Shown piece by piece: positions 1 through 10,250 of a stretch of 64,000 nucleotides of DNA. A model generated the notes under the pieces. The model saw nothing but the letters and a program-made list of their open reading frames with translations. It did not search any database and was not told the origin of the DNA. Location of the stretch: assembly GCF_964204645.1 (NCBI RefSeq), contig NC_134033.1, forward strand, positions 1,733,631-1,797,630, given 5' to 3'. How positions within the stretch are numbered: position 1 is the first letter of the stretch; every line of letters starts with the position of its first letter. The translations under genes and the position numbers were made by a program. This DNA is from Tubulanus polymorphus. Its lineage: Eukaryota > Nemertea > Palaeonemertea > Tubulaniformes > Tubulanidae.

Positions 1-165
1 TTGCGTTTGGTGACATTTTCTCATTTGCTGGAAAATTTATTTTCACTTTTTACGTCGCAACAGGTGTATACAATGGGGCTGGTATAGACAACAGCTAAAC
101 AAGGACTTTTAAGGAGATTGAATTATTCGAGGTACAGTCGACTCCACTCAATTCGCACCCAAAAT
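1..165 (-). promoter_or_regulatory. 5' flank of an off-window Gly/Tyr-rich paralogue
   Basis: These bases align almost base for base with 3291-3455, the region directly upstream of the TATA box of gene A, and with about 7046-7145 upstream of gene B. In A the matching segment begins about 45 bases upstream of the TATA box, on the minus strand. The window therefore opens inside the upstream region of another minus-strand family member whose TATA box and coding region lie to the left of position 1. The match is seen directly; the existence of the gene is inferred. Confidence 0.6.
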
Positions 166-1539
166 TAGAATCCTATATACAATGCCTTTTTCAAAAAGAG
201 AACAAAGAAAGACATGATGCGCTATGATGTTAAATCAAGAATTTTTTCCAAAAAGAGGGAGCACGTTCCACGTTGTTCCTCCTAAAATCCACCCCTGATC
301 GGTTTAAGTGATAACTATGTACATTTATATATATTTACAGTAAACTAATGAACCAATGTCGACACCGGCAAGAATTAGGAAAATAAGTCCGTATGATGGC
401 CAGATCTAGGTGTCAACATTAGAGCCACAATTAATCTTTTGCCGAGTAAACCGACTTCATCGACTAGCAACATGGTGACACCTGATCCCACGATGAAAGT
501 ACTTCAGAGGCACCAACCTGACATCCAGAATTACCCAACAAAAATGTTGTATTGATGGCATTGTGTGATTGATCACCATTGATTCAAGTATGTCTCTAGT
601 AGCTCCTGTAGTTCTTTCAGTTGGCGCAAGATTAGAATCTGCGGTGCTCGTGGAATAAAAGATAAACTTTGGAAGCTCTTTTAGAATTCGATAGACTGAC
701 ATTCTGATAGTTCATGGACTTTGTACTGGGAGCACTTATCACATTTTCAAAATGTCGTTACATTAAAAACCTTAAATATAATGATGTATGAAGATTGAAA
801 TTTCAACAGATCAACTTTTTATTCCCCTTCGGTGGAGATTCGAACCTGGCGACATTGCTAGACTCAGCCACGCATTAAACCGTGCCACACTAGACACAGA
901 ACGCAGGTACCTGTGCAGGTTTACCACCAGATTGCCCGTTCGCTGAGACAAATTTTACGGAAGAACCATAAATGGAAACACCTGGGCATTTAGCTGCACA
1001 CTTGGTCTACACTAGTGTCGCAGGGTGGCGATACCATCCGGTTAGAATCCCTGCCAGGGGATAAGGGTGCAACTCTTCGAACTGCATCTTTACGGTGCAT
1101 TACAACATCAGCCATCAGCAATTAGTCATAACGTAGCAATAAGCAAACGATATTTCCTGTCGAATGTGTTTCGTGTGCTCCGACTTGGTTTTGGTTATGC
1201 CATTATCAATGCGTCCTAAACGTATAACCAATCGTAAGATTGAAACCCAGCCTTAACTAAGATCTTAAAGAAGGTTAAGTTCTGCTCCTCTAACCAATCT
1301 GAATCCCAGTTTCAATCGTTCATATTGTGTTGAGTTGACTACACTTGACCAACCGCTCTTCACTCCAATGCCAACTCGGAATTACCTAGCATACATCACG
1401 AAGGGCGAAAGAGACTTTACTACGTGCAAGACCAGTTGCACATTTTTAGACTATTCTAAGCTCTTCTTAGTTTTATATCCAATCTAGTACCTTGTAATGC
1501 AAATAAAATTGCCACGAGTGAATAATTAGGACATGTATT
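166..1539. other. Intergenic spacer between gene A and the left edge
   Basis: No convincing gene is visible. It contains a tRNA-derived SINE remnant (828-903) and, from about 1120, sequence duplicated at 4880-5130 (part of the A/B tandem duplication). Short open frames such as the one at 457-702 on the minus strand show no signal peptide, domain or plausible splicing. Confidence 0.5.
828..903 (-). repeat. tRNA-derived SINE remnant (family S1)
   Basis: On the minus strand there is a B-box-like GGTTCGAATC at about 835-846, preceded by a GTCTAGTGTGGCA-type head. A related copy on the plus strand at 13491-13548 shares the same head and spacing. The tRNA fold is not intact, so this is a SINE fragment and not a tRNA gene. 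Confidence 0.5.
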
Positions 1540-1627
1540 CCACGAAGAAGGAGAGAGGAGATACAGATCAAAAAGATTTTTAAAAACGTCAAATAATGTA
1601 AGGTGTTTTAAAAGTGCTATGCGGAAT

Positions 1628-2049
1628 TTTATTCAACCGAGTCGTCCAGAGAGAAAATTCAATTCAATTCATTAACAAATTGATTTTTGAATCAATACCA
1701 ACAACAGCAACAATGGTAACTACAGCAACAAACAGAAACAGTACACGCCAAAACAAAACCACAAAATCACACATTTTCAACTACAACCTAAAAAATAGAA
1801 AAACATAAAAATTTGAATTGAAGCTGCACCTCTGCTTATGAGCATAAGTGATTAATGTGAAACACGTATTCATTTTATCCATTCATAACCAATTTTATCA
1901 AGTTACCCAATCAAGACTAAGGCCACTCGAAATTGAAATATTTCAGTATTTGCTATTTACGTGGCGAAATTTGATGACTTAAAAAAAACGTTTCATTCGG
2001 ATTTTACCTTTTATATCTAACGAAGGAATGAAGTTTTTCAAGTATGAGT
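1628..2049 (-). other. 3'UTR of gene A with 3'UTR intron and poly(A) signal
   Basis: After the stop codon at 2050-2052 a donor (AAAG|GTAAAA) lies at 2008/2007 and an acceptor (TTTTTTAG|GTTG) at 1788/1787. The terminal exon runs to an AATAAA on the minus strand at 1628-1633. The same donor, acceptor and AATAAA are conserved in gene B. The splice sites are read from sequence; no transcript was available. Confidence 0.55.
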
Positions 2050-3067
2050 TTAGTAGTAACCGCCAGCATGACCGCTGTTGCCATAGGCATCGTTGGCGTA
2101 TCCACCTTGGGCTCCGTAACCTTTGTTGAAACCACTAGCACCTCCGCCTTTAGCGAATCCGTTCTTGTATCCGGCAGCTCCGCCATTAGCGAATCCAGCG
2201 TGACCACTGGCAGCGCCGTAACCTCCTTTGGCGAATTGGGCGCCTCCGGCAGCGTGGGCATTGTTGGAACCTTGAGCTTTAACACCTCCGTAACCACGAC
2301 GAGCTCTCAAGCCAGCTCTGTTATTCCAGGCCGTATCGACAGACTTAAGATGTCCGGCTCTTTGGTTGTATGTGTCGAGGTCGTTGTAGCCTCGGTTGGC
2401 GGCGAAAGATCCTTGGGCAGCTTGTCCGCGGACGTACCCTCGACTACCTTTAGCGCCATGTCCTCCAGCTCGGTTGAATCCACCATAACCGCGGTTACCG
2501 AATCGGTTGTAGCCAGCAGCATTACCTCTGGCGCCATATCCTCGGTTGAAACCGGCAGCATGACCTCCATGAGCACCACCTCCGCGGTTGCTGACTCCAA
2601 AGTTGTTGTGACCGCTTCCATATGCACGCGGGGCATAACCATAGCCGCCTCCGTAGCCACCACCTCCTCCGTAGCCACCACCGCCTCCAGCTCCGTAGCC
2701 ACCACCTCCTCCGACTCCGTAACCACCGCCTCCTCCGGCTCCGTAGCCACCACCTCCTCCGACTCCGTAGCCACCGCCTCCTCCGGCTCCGTAGCCACCA
2801 CCTACTCCTACTCCGTAGCCGCCGCCTCCTCCGGCTCCGTAGCCGCCGCCTCCTCCGGCGCCGTAACCTCCTCCAGCTCCGTAGCCTCCGCCGCCTACAA
2901 TGTGATAGATTGGAAATGTAGACGAAAATTATCTTTAAGATATTCGACCGGAGAAAATTCGAAAGCAATGACACATTCAGGTCGGAATAAATGAAGAAAG
3001 GATACTATTTACCGTAATAGCTAGCGGCCACCGTGGAAATGATACACAGGATCACTGCAAACTTCAT
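2050..3067 (-). CDS. Secreted Gly/Tyr-rich repeat protein, gene A
   Basis: Two coding exons, complement(3013-3067, 2050-2894), give 299 residues with no frame break. Exon 1 encodes a signal peptide (MKFAVILCIISTVAA, then SYYG) and ends in phase 1 at a GTAAAT donor. Exon 2 starts after TTGTAG with about ten Y-G-(A/V)-G-G-G-G repeats. It continues through an Arg/Asn/Gly region (FNRGYGARG, YNRFGNRGYGG) and ends in a conserved block with DTYNQRAG, DTAW, NNAHAAGG and a GGYY C terminus. The protein is probably exported and part of an extracellular matrix or fibre; this rests on the signal peptide and composition only. It is a tandem duplicate of gene B. The product lacks cysteines after the signal peptide, so crosslinking through Tyr is conceivable but unproven. 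Confidence 0.85.
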
Positions 3068-3247
3068 ATTGGATGCCTGAAATAGAGAGACTGAGATGAT
3101 GTACGTGTATTCAACAACTAATCACTAAATACACAACCACGATGTCGAATCTCGATACAGTATTTTTTCCAGTTGTGCCGGTGAACATACCTTTAAACTG
3201 CGACACAAAACAATGCACTGACCTGCTCAACCACAGGTCTTTTTATA
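3068..3247 (-). promoter_or_regulatory. Gene A TATA box, non-coding exon 1 and 5'UTR intron
   Basis: A TATAAAAA on the minus strand lies at 3240-3247. About 30 bases downstream a short 5'UTR exon ends at 3191 with a TTTAAAG|GTATG donor. The acceptor CTATTTCAG|GCATCC leaves nine 5'UTR bases (3068-3076) before the ATG. The donor and acceptor are identical in gene B. Confidence 0.65.
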
Positions 3248-3455
3248 CTCTTTCCAGCAAAGCTATTAATTATGATTGATAATCGCTACTTTGCGTGTGG
3301 TGACATCTTCTCATTTGCTGGAAAATTTATCCACACTTTTACGTCGTAACAGGTGTATACAATGGGACTGGTAGGCAACAGCTAAACAAGAACCTTCAAG
3401 AAGATTTAATACTTCGATATACAGTAAACTCCGCTCAATTCGTACCTAAAATCTC

Positions 3456-4880
3456 ACTTGAGAGTGATACGTGAATTGTGTAATTTCATATCAAATTGTT
3501 TCATTAAGGTATTTCGTCAAACATCTGAGTTACCTACGAGTTGATAAAACATGGCCTGGAGGAGTCTTCTGTATGTTCTTCACGAGGTTCCTCATTTCGA
3601 GCACATCTATTGCGAGACTTGGAACATGTTCTCCACTAGACTCCATCCGTTTTAACCTAGTTCAACGGTCAGAACTTGGAGGCCACATTACAAGCGAAGA
3701 AATTCGGACAACTTTATCAACATTTTAACGCTACATTCTGATTTAAGACTAAACTGGAATTCAAAGGCATTTGCAGCAAACGTGTAGGTTTACTCGAATA
3801 CTCGAATGACCTACATACACGAATGACCTTACAAATCAAATCCCGAGACCTGAATCTTGAAAAAAAATTAATCTATCGTTTAAGCCTTTGTTTGGGAACC
3901 TTTGCAGCAAGGTAAATAACGCCGCAACGTCTCGTGTATTTCCCTACTTGTCAGTGTGAAAATTCGAAGCATAGTTCCATTGGAAAAAAAAACATATCCG
4001 TTATTTGAAAGGTTAACTGTGATTGGTGGTCGATTGGACCCAAGACCTCGCCCAAATGATGTTGTTCGGTAGTAGGTTCATTACACACAAAGATACCACC
4101 ATTATACCTTGCATTATATCCCCGCATGAAAACCCGGTTACTATTTATAGTGAAATTCTAGATATTCCGTATTATTGGAAAACAATTCCGCGAGTCTACG
4201 TTTCCGCGTAATGACAACCCCGATCGTACACACCGACGATGACGAGCGAGTTGTCTCCAAACGTTTAAGTCAGAGCTATAATTGTTATCGATACTTTCAT
4301 TACTGAAATTGGTAGTAATAAGATGTTCACTACTTGTTACATTTTGACCCGTCGCATGGACGCAACCGATGTCGTCTTTATACCACGCATCTTTCACGAC
4401 CACATCGGGTATCACTGCTCCGGCCATAGAAACCAGATAGATTAATTTAGCCAACTCTGAATTTCTGAATTGAGGTCCTTCAAATAGGAACCATACGATG
4501 CACGCTCGTTCCCGGGATGCAAGGCAAAGTAGATTAGAACTCGATGATTGTATGAGGTTTACGTGCTTTCCTTGCAATTTGCAAGCTAAGTGGCTGAGGT
4601 GAATTTCACCAAGAGGGTTTCAGGGGCAGATCCAGGAGTAAACTTGGAGGAGAACCAATGAGCTTGAATTCACGATTCAAGGACAATATGGGGGTGGGTC
4701 TGCGGGCCCGCCCGAAAAAGATTTTTCAAAATGAAGCTGATTTTGAAGTCATGATTCTTGATACACAGCCACCCTATTTCAGGCAACAACACGCCAAAAG
4801 CAGAACAGCTTTATATTCTGAAAACTCTATGAGGTAACAATTCAATTCAAGTGATCTCCTTGTCCTGTTCCGCGTTTTGA
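3456..4880. other. Unique spacer between the A and B duplication units
   Basis: No supported gene. The longest open frame (minus, 4158-4577, 139 codons) begins at a non-ATG codon, has no signal peptide or recognisable motif and is not duplicated elsewhere, so I do not call it. Confidence 0.4.
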
Positions 4881-5274
4881 CATTACAATTCAAACTTGTT
4901 TTTGGTTTCGCCATTATCAGTTCGTCCTGCGCGCATAACCAATCGTAAGATTGTAACCCAGCCATAACTCAGACCTCGAGTAAGGCAAGGTTCTGCTCCT
5001 TTAACCATACAAAAACCGATAACACACGGCCCACCTACTCTTCACTTCAATGCCAACTCAGAATTGTAAAAATAAGTATACTTCATGAAGGGTGAAATAA
5101 ACTCTACTGCATGCCATGGACTAGCTTCTAAAGCTGACTTCAGTCCTATAACCAATCTATTGAATTCGAATCCAAACAAAATTATGTTGAATGATAGACT
5201 TTGACATATATTCCACTAATTGAGAGGCGAGGAGATAGAGAGAAAAAAATAAACACAAGATAATGTATAGTGTT

Positions 5275-5682
5275 TTATAAGTGCTATGCGGGTTTTATTC
5301 AACCGAGTCGTCCAGAGAGAAAATTCAATTTATTATCAAATTAATCAATTTTTTAATCAATACCAATAACAGCAACAATGGTAACTACAGCAACAAACAG
5401 AAACAGTGCACGCCAAAACAAAACCACGATATCACACATTTTCAACTACAACCTACAAAAATAGAAGTACATAGCAATTGGGTCGAAGCTTCACAGCTGA
5501 TGAGATCTAGCGAGTAGAATAAAACAAAATATCTCAGGGGACCATAAATTATCCATTTCATCAACCCGACCGATACAAACTCAAAACAATTCAACATTGG
5601 GTGAGATTTGGATGAAGATAACCTTTCATTAAGATTTTACCTTTTATTTCTAACGAAGGGATGAAGTTTTTCAAGTATGAGT
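5275..5682 (-). other. 3'UTR of gene B with 3'UTR intron and poly(A) signal
   Basis: The donor AAAAG|GTAAAA lies at 5641/5640, 41 bases past the stop codon. The acceptor TTTTTGTAG|GTTG is at 5453/5452, and AATAAA on the minus strand is at 5294-5299. An extra AATAAA at the end of the first 3'UTR segment (about 5642-5647) could allow an alternative, unspliced 3' end. Confidence 0.55.
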
Positions 5683-6794
5683 TTAGTAGTAACCGCCAGC
5701 ATAACCGTTGTTGCCATAGGCATTGTTAGCGAATCCACCTTTGGCTCCGTAACCTTTGTTGAAACCATTAGCACCTCCGCCTTTAGCGAAACCGTTCTTG
5801 TAACCGGCAGCTCCGCCATTAGCGAATCCAGCATGACCGTTGGCAGCGCCGTAACCTCCTTTGGCGAATTGGGCGCCTCCGGCAGCGTGGGCTCTGTTGG
5901 AACCTTGAGCGGCAGCACCTCCGTAACCTTTACGAGCACTCAAGCCAGCTTTGTTATTCCAGGCCTTATCAGTGGTCTTAAGATGTCCGGCTTGGTTGTT
6001 GAATGTGTCGAGATTATTGTGAGCTCGGTTGGCAGCGAAAGATCCTTGGGCACCTTGTCCGCGGACGAATCCTTGACTTCCTTTAGCGCCATGTCCTCCA
6101 GCGCGGTTGAATCCAACGTTTCCGCGGTTACCGAATCGGTTGTGACCAGCAGCATTACCTGTGGCGCCATATCCTCGGTTGAAACCGGCAGCATGACCTC
6201 CATGAGCACCACCTCCGCGGTTGTGGACTCCAAAGTTGTTGTGGCCGGCTCCATGAGCACCTCCTCTGTAGCCACCACCTCCTCCGACTCCGAAACCACC
6301 ACCGCCGCCTCCTCCGGCTCCGAAACCACCACCTCCTCCGGCTCCGAAACCGCCGCCTCCTCCAGCTCCGTAGCCACCGCCTCCTCCTGCTCCGAAACCA
6401 CCGCCTCCTCCAGCTCCGTAGCCACCGCCTCCTCCGACTCCGAAACCGCCGCCTCCTCCAGCTCCGTAGCCGCCGCCTCCTCCGACTCCGAAACCACCGC
6501 CTCCTCCACCTCCGTAGCCACCACCTCCTCCACCTCCGTAACCTCCGCCGCCTCCGACTCCATAGCCACCGCCTCCTCCGACTCCGTAGCCACCGCCTCC
6601 TCCGACTCCGTAGCCACCGCCTCCTCCGACTCCGTAGCCACCGCCTCCTCCGACTCCGCCGCCTTCAATGAAATATATTAGAAATGTAGAAAAAAATTAC
6701 ATTAAAGATATTCGACGGGAGAAAACGGATAATATTTACCGTAATAGCTAGCAGCCACCGTGGAAATGATACACAGGATCACTGCAAACTTCAT
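5683..6794 (-). CDS. Secreted Gly/Tyr-rich repeat protein, gene B
   Basis: Coding exons complement(6740-6794, 5683-6662) give 344 residues. The signal peptide exon has the same amino acid sequence as gene A and ends at the same phase-1 donor. The repeat region is longer than in A and has more F-G-V/A-G-G-G-G and Y-G-G-G-G units, so Phe replaces Tyr in many repeats. The C-terminal half parallels A closely (GFNRGYGATG, DTFNNQAG, DKAW, RAHAAGG, final AGGYY). The role is taken to be as for A. The repeat array differs in number and in the Phe/Tyr balance, showing that the array evolves faster than the flanks. Confidence 0.85.
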
Positions 6795-6966
6795 ATTGGA
6801 TGCCTGAAATAGAGAAACTGAGATGATGTACGTAAATTCAACAACTCATCACTGAAAACTAAACCACAATGTCGGATCTCGATGCAGTCCTTCTTCCAGT
6901 AGTCACATACCTTTAAACTGTGACACAAACAATGCACTGATCGTCTCAACCACTGGTCTTTATATA
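6795..6966 (-). promoter_or_regulatory. Gene B TATA box, non-coding exon 1 and 5'UTR intron
   Basis: TATATAAA on the minus strand at 6959-6966 is followed by a 5'UTR exon ending at 6911 (TTTAAAG|GTATG). The acceptor TTTCAG|GCATCC is at 6804/6803. The layout is the same as in gene A. Confidence 0.65.
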
Positions 6967-8279
6967 CTCTTTTCTAACACTTTTTATTTTTTTTTTTTTA
7001 ACTTTTTCAACATTTTTGTAATTACTTATGATTGATATTCGCCACTATGCGTTCGGTGACATCTTTTCATTTGCTGGCAAATTTATCTACACTTTTTACG
7101 TCGTAACAGGTGTATACAATGCGACTGGTATACACAACACCTGGCTGAAAGTGCACATCACAAACTGCCGCTTAATCGTTGTTGAGTTCGTAAAATTGAT
7201 AGCATTTTTGGCATACGGTGCGCGTCAACCTTTTGCACCTTTCGAGATGCGCTTGGCGAAAGAGAGTCACGATAAAATCAATTAAAAACATAATTTAGTA
7301 TCCTTCAGAGGTTGGATATCTTCATTTGGACTTTTCCAGTAGTTATACACAGAATTCACAAATGATAACAAAATTATATTTTCCAAAAAAACTCTGACGC
7401 CAAGAGTCACCTTTAACTTGATCATCCCGAGGCAAATGAGAAAGAGGTCGGTGCAAAAAAAACCTAGAGAATTGAGAGAGAAGGATCTGACTGGGGAAGA
7501 AGCAGCTCGAAGGAAAGCTGCCGATCGACAAGAATAGAATTCCCCATGATGCTTTTAAGAAAATGTAGAATGCAATTTGAATCAATTACCAGGTACGACA
7601 ATGAATGGTGTACCCACCAAAACGACAGCAATTTTTATTTTCATATATTTTAGAATAATAGCGTTAAGAAATGTTTCGTCGTTTCTTTTGCCCATTTGGC
7701 CGCACATGGAAATAACGGCAGAACCTGATATACTGAAGATAATATATGATTTTTTTTGTCGTTAGACCACGTCACAGCTTTCGTCACAACTGTTGACAAT
7801 GTTCGATAGCTAGACGAATAATAATTTGTCACATCGATTACCAAAACGACATAATGCATTAACTTTTAAGGACTAAGTATTCTATATAGACGTTATATTT
7901 TTAAAACTGACTCACATGGGCCCGTACGAGCTGTCATCTATTTTTAAAAAAAATTCGAAATTCATTTTCGTGGAAACGATAAACGTATGTGCATTTTGAA
8001 TATGTTAAGGTACGATCTTTTAGGTTAAAGATTTAAAACGACAAATATCTAAGATCAGAGTCGAGATGGAAAATGCTCCTGATGCTGCCTTTTAAACAAC
8101 GATACTGATCTGTATACAATCCAATCACACTGACATTTTGAAAATTTTCCAGCATTTCAATTTTGCACACTAGCGACACCTGGCAGATCATCGCTTGCCA
8201 CAAGTGAAATCCTGAGTCTCGGTGGATATAGGTCTTAACCGAGTAGAGGTGGATAAAGGTGTTTGACTCGGAGGTGGTG

Positions 8280-8395
8280 GTGGTGATTGCGACAGTGAAG
8301 TTACTTGCATTCACCGGTGATCGAACCCGGGTCTCGAACACAAGAAGCAAGCATCCTATCTAGTAGACCAAAGCTACTTGGCCAGTGGTTTGATG
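8280..8395 (-). repeat. tRNA-derived SINE copy (family S2)
   Basis: The minus strand reads GGTCTACTAGA (A-box-like) and then CGGGTTCGATC (B-box) with tRNA-like spacing, followed by a Gly/Thr-codon-like tail region to about 8220. There is no intact acceptor stem, so this is a SINE head and not a functional tRNA. Confidence 0.5.
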
Positions 8396-8538
8396 TCTTA
8401 TATGCTAAATACTACTAGAAATGAACCGAATGAATAATCTATTGCTATCTATAAAATGACGCGGCCGATTTGGAGAAACCATTATTTCAGCCCAAGTTAT
8501 GCACACTTTTTTACGACACGTCTGGAACTTTGGATCCT

Positions 8539-8680
8539 GGGGCCGGTTGCATAGTCATGGCTTAGACTTAAGACCAGTCTAAGACCAACTTAGTTCTATA
8601 GCCAATCTAACATCTTAAGACCAGTCTTAAGATTTAAGACTACTTTTGGACTTAAGTCACGACTGTGCAACTAGCCCCTG
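8539..8680. mobile_element. Palindromic MITE, family R1 (142 bp)
   Basis: The element begins GGGGCCGGTTGCATAGTC and ends GACTGTGCAACTAGCCCC. The two halves are inverted repeats rich in CTTAAGACC / GGTCTTAAG. There is no coding capacity. Further copies lie at 24755-24890, 25021-25163, 25164-25320, 45741-45893, 48341-48480 and 61555-61690, with expanded forms at 31909-32310, 52909-53233 and 61061-61440. Confidence 0.75.
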
Positions 8681-8689
8681 AACCTTAAC

Positions 8690-10250
8690 GCGTATCCAAT
8701 GTTCCTTACTGACGTTTTGACGCCGCACAAATCGTTGCAAAAATTTATAACTATTATGCGTTATCTAAGTGGCACTATGTGATTCGATGTGCACTTCGTC
8801 ATCAATATTTGCGTTTCAAAATGACAATTTTGCATTTTGTAATTAAATATGTTTTATGACTACAATATTCTATTAAAGCAATTTACATGTATTTCCATTG
8901 ATGAATTTTGAGTGATGTGCATTACGTCATCAATATTGGGGCTAGCCTGGTTAAACTAGTCGCCGGTCGATTCGATTCAATCGTCAATAGAATTATATTC
9001 AAATTCAAAATGACGTCATCGATCCTAAATGTTACATCATATTATTCTATATCGATAGTATTAGGCAATATGTTTCCGATCACACGACTTTATTTTTACT
9101 TTGATTTCCGATTTCAAAATCAAACCCCCTGTTTCGCTCACGGCAGGTGTGGTAGGCCTGTAAGGGACACTCAATCAAAAAATCAAACGAAATTTACCAG
9201 CCAAATAAATAACATGGACAATCCCTATTTTAAGATAAAAAATATGTTTGTTTTATAGTGTGAATAAACTTTGAAGTTAGTTTCCCCGTTTAACGATGAC
9301 AAGATGATATATAAGGTATGACCTGCGCCCAGTGTCCACTTGAGTATAATTGCTATTGGTTACTTCATGTTTTCAATGAGGACAACAATTCAAACTTAAC
9401 CGTCTTAAGCTAAAACTTTGTCACGAAACCGGACCCTTCACTAGTTTTATTTCCGTCAGTTCTTTACCTGAACATTAAAACAAAACATGGATTGGAGGAA
9501 GGTTTTGTCAATGGACTGATTGACTGGAAAACGACGTGATTCTTTTCAGTTGTGTCCCTTACATCGCGGGATAAAGTTCTGCACCTTGGACAACTATATG
9601 TATTCTCCGTCATGATCAACACCGTGCCTGTTCCAGCATCGGTTCAGTTTCTACAATAACCAGTAAAATGAGTCCATCAGGATCGAAACATGCACCCACC
9701 CTCCTTCAAAATCGAAAACGAGCAGACCTGTTACTACATTGCTTCGAGTTGGTTCACAAGCCGTTCGTTGTTTTGGTGCACGGTTTTCCCACCAGATGGA
9801 ACAGTAGACACTTAAGCGATCAACATGCTTAAGTATAATCTGACCTCCTTTTTGACGTCGTAAAAACCGTTGCAATAATGTTTATATACATTGATAGTAT
9901 GCGTTGAAGGACTTCTGAGTGAGTCGTTGTGTATTATGTCATCAATTGGTGTTTCAAAATAATATTCTGGCGGGTATTTTCAACGGATATATTACATAAC
10001 TCTTATTTCTTGTTTGATAGATTTTAACAAGTTTTCGGAGAGGATGTGCAATACGTCATCAATACCGTGGCTAGACTGGTTGCCGGTCAATTCTATTGAA
10101 TACAATTCCAAAATAACTTAGATAATCCTTAAAATTATATCATTTAGGTTATATCGTTTATTGTCGACAATATCAAGTAGTAAAATATGTGTGATTTTCC
10201 AAGGAGTCAATAAACTTTCAAGCTAGTTTTTTCGTTTTTTATTCCAGCAA
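8690..10250. repeat. Diverged direct duplication of about 0.5 kb
   Basis: Segments around 8700-8860, 8905-8990 and 9258-9290 have counterparts in the same order at 9850-9970, 10038-10110 and 10200-10240. Examples are a GTGCA(T/A)TACGTCATCAATA block, a GTTGCCGGTC / GTCGCCGGTC block and an AATAAACTTT block. The copies are too diverged to share an open frame, so I read this as non-coding. Confidence 0.5.

Larger units (their letters stand above)
1120..7145. repeat. Tandem segmental duplication carrying genes A and B
   Basis: Two units of about 3.6-3.7 kb repeat in direct order: roughly 1120-3455 and 4880-7145. Matching parts are the far 3' flank (1185-1300 with 4905-5010), the terminal 3'UTR exon (1628-1787 with 5294-5452), the coding exons, the 5'UTR exon, the TATA box and about 100-150 bases upstream. 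Between them (about 3456-4880) the sequence is unrelated. Genes A and B are therefore recent tandem duplicates. Confidence 0.8.

Noticed and set aside
4158-4577. 139-codon minus-strand frame
   Set aside because: Starts at a non-ATG codon, has no recognisable domain, signal peptide or splice context, and lies in unduplicated spacer.
2044-6681. Long plus-strand Ser/Thr/Val/Ala-rich open frames opposite genes A and B
   Set aside because: They are antisense shadows of the GGN-TAC repeats (GGA read backwards gives TCC, TAC gives GTA). They have no splice or promoter logic and vanish outside the repeats.
8908-9258. 116-codon plus-strand frame
   Set aside because: The aligned copy at 10038-10240 does not keep the frame, so it is not a conserved coding region.
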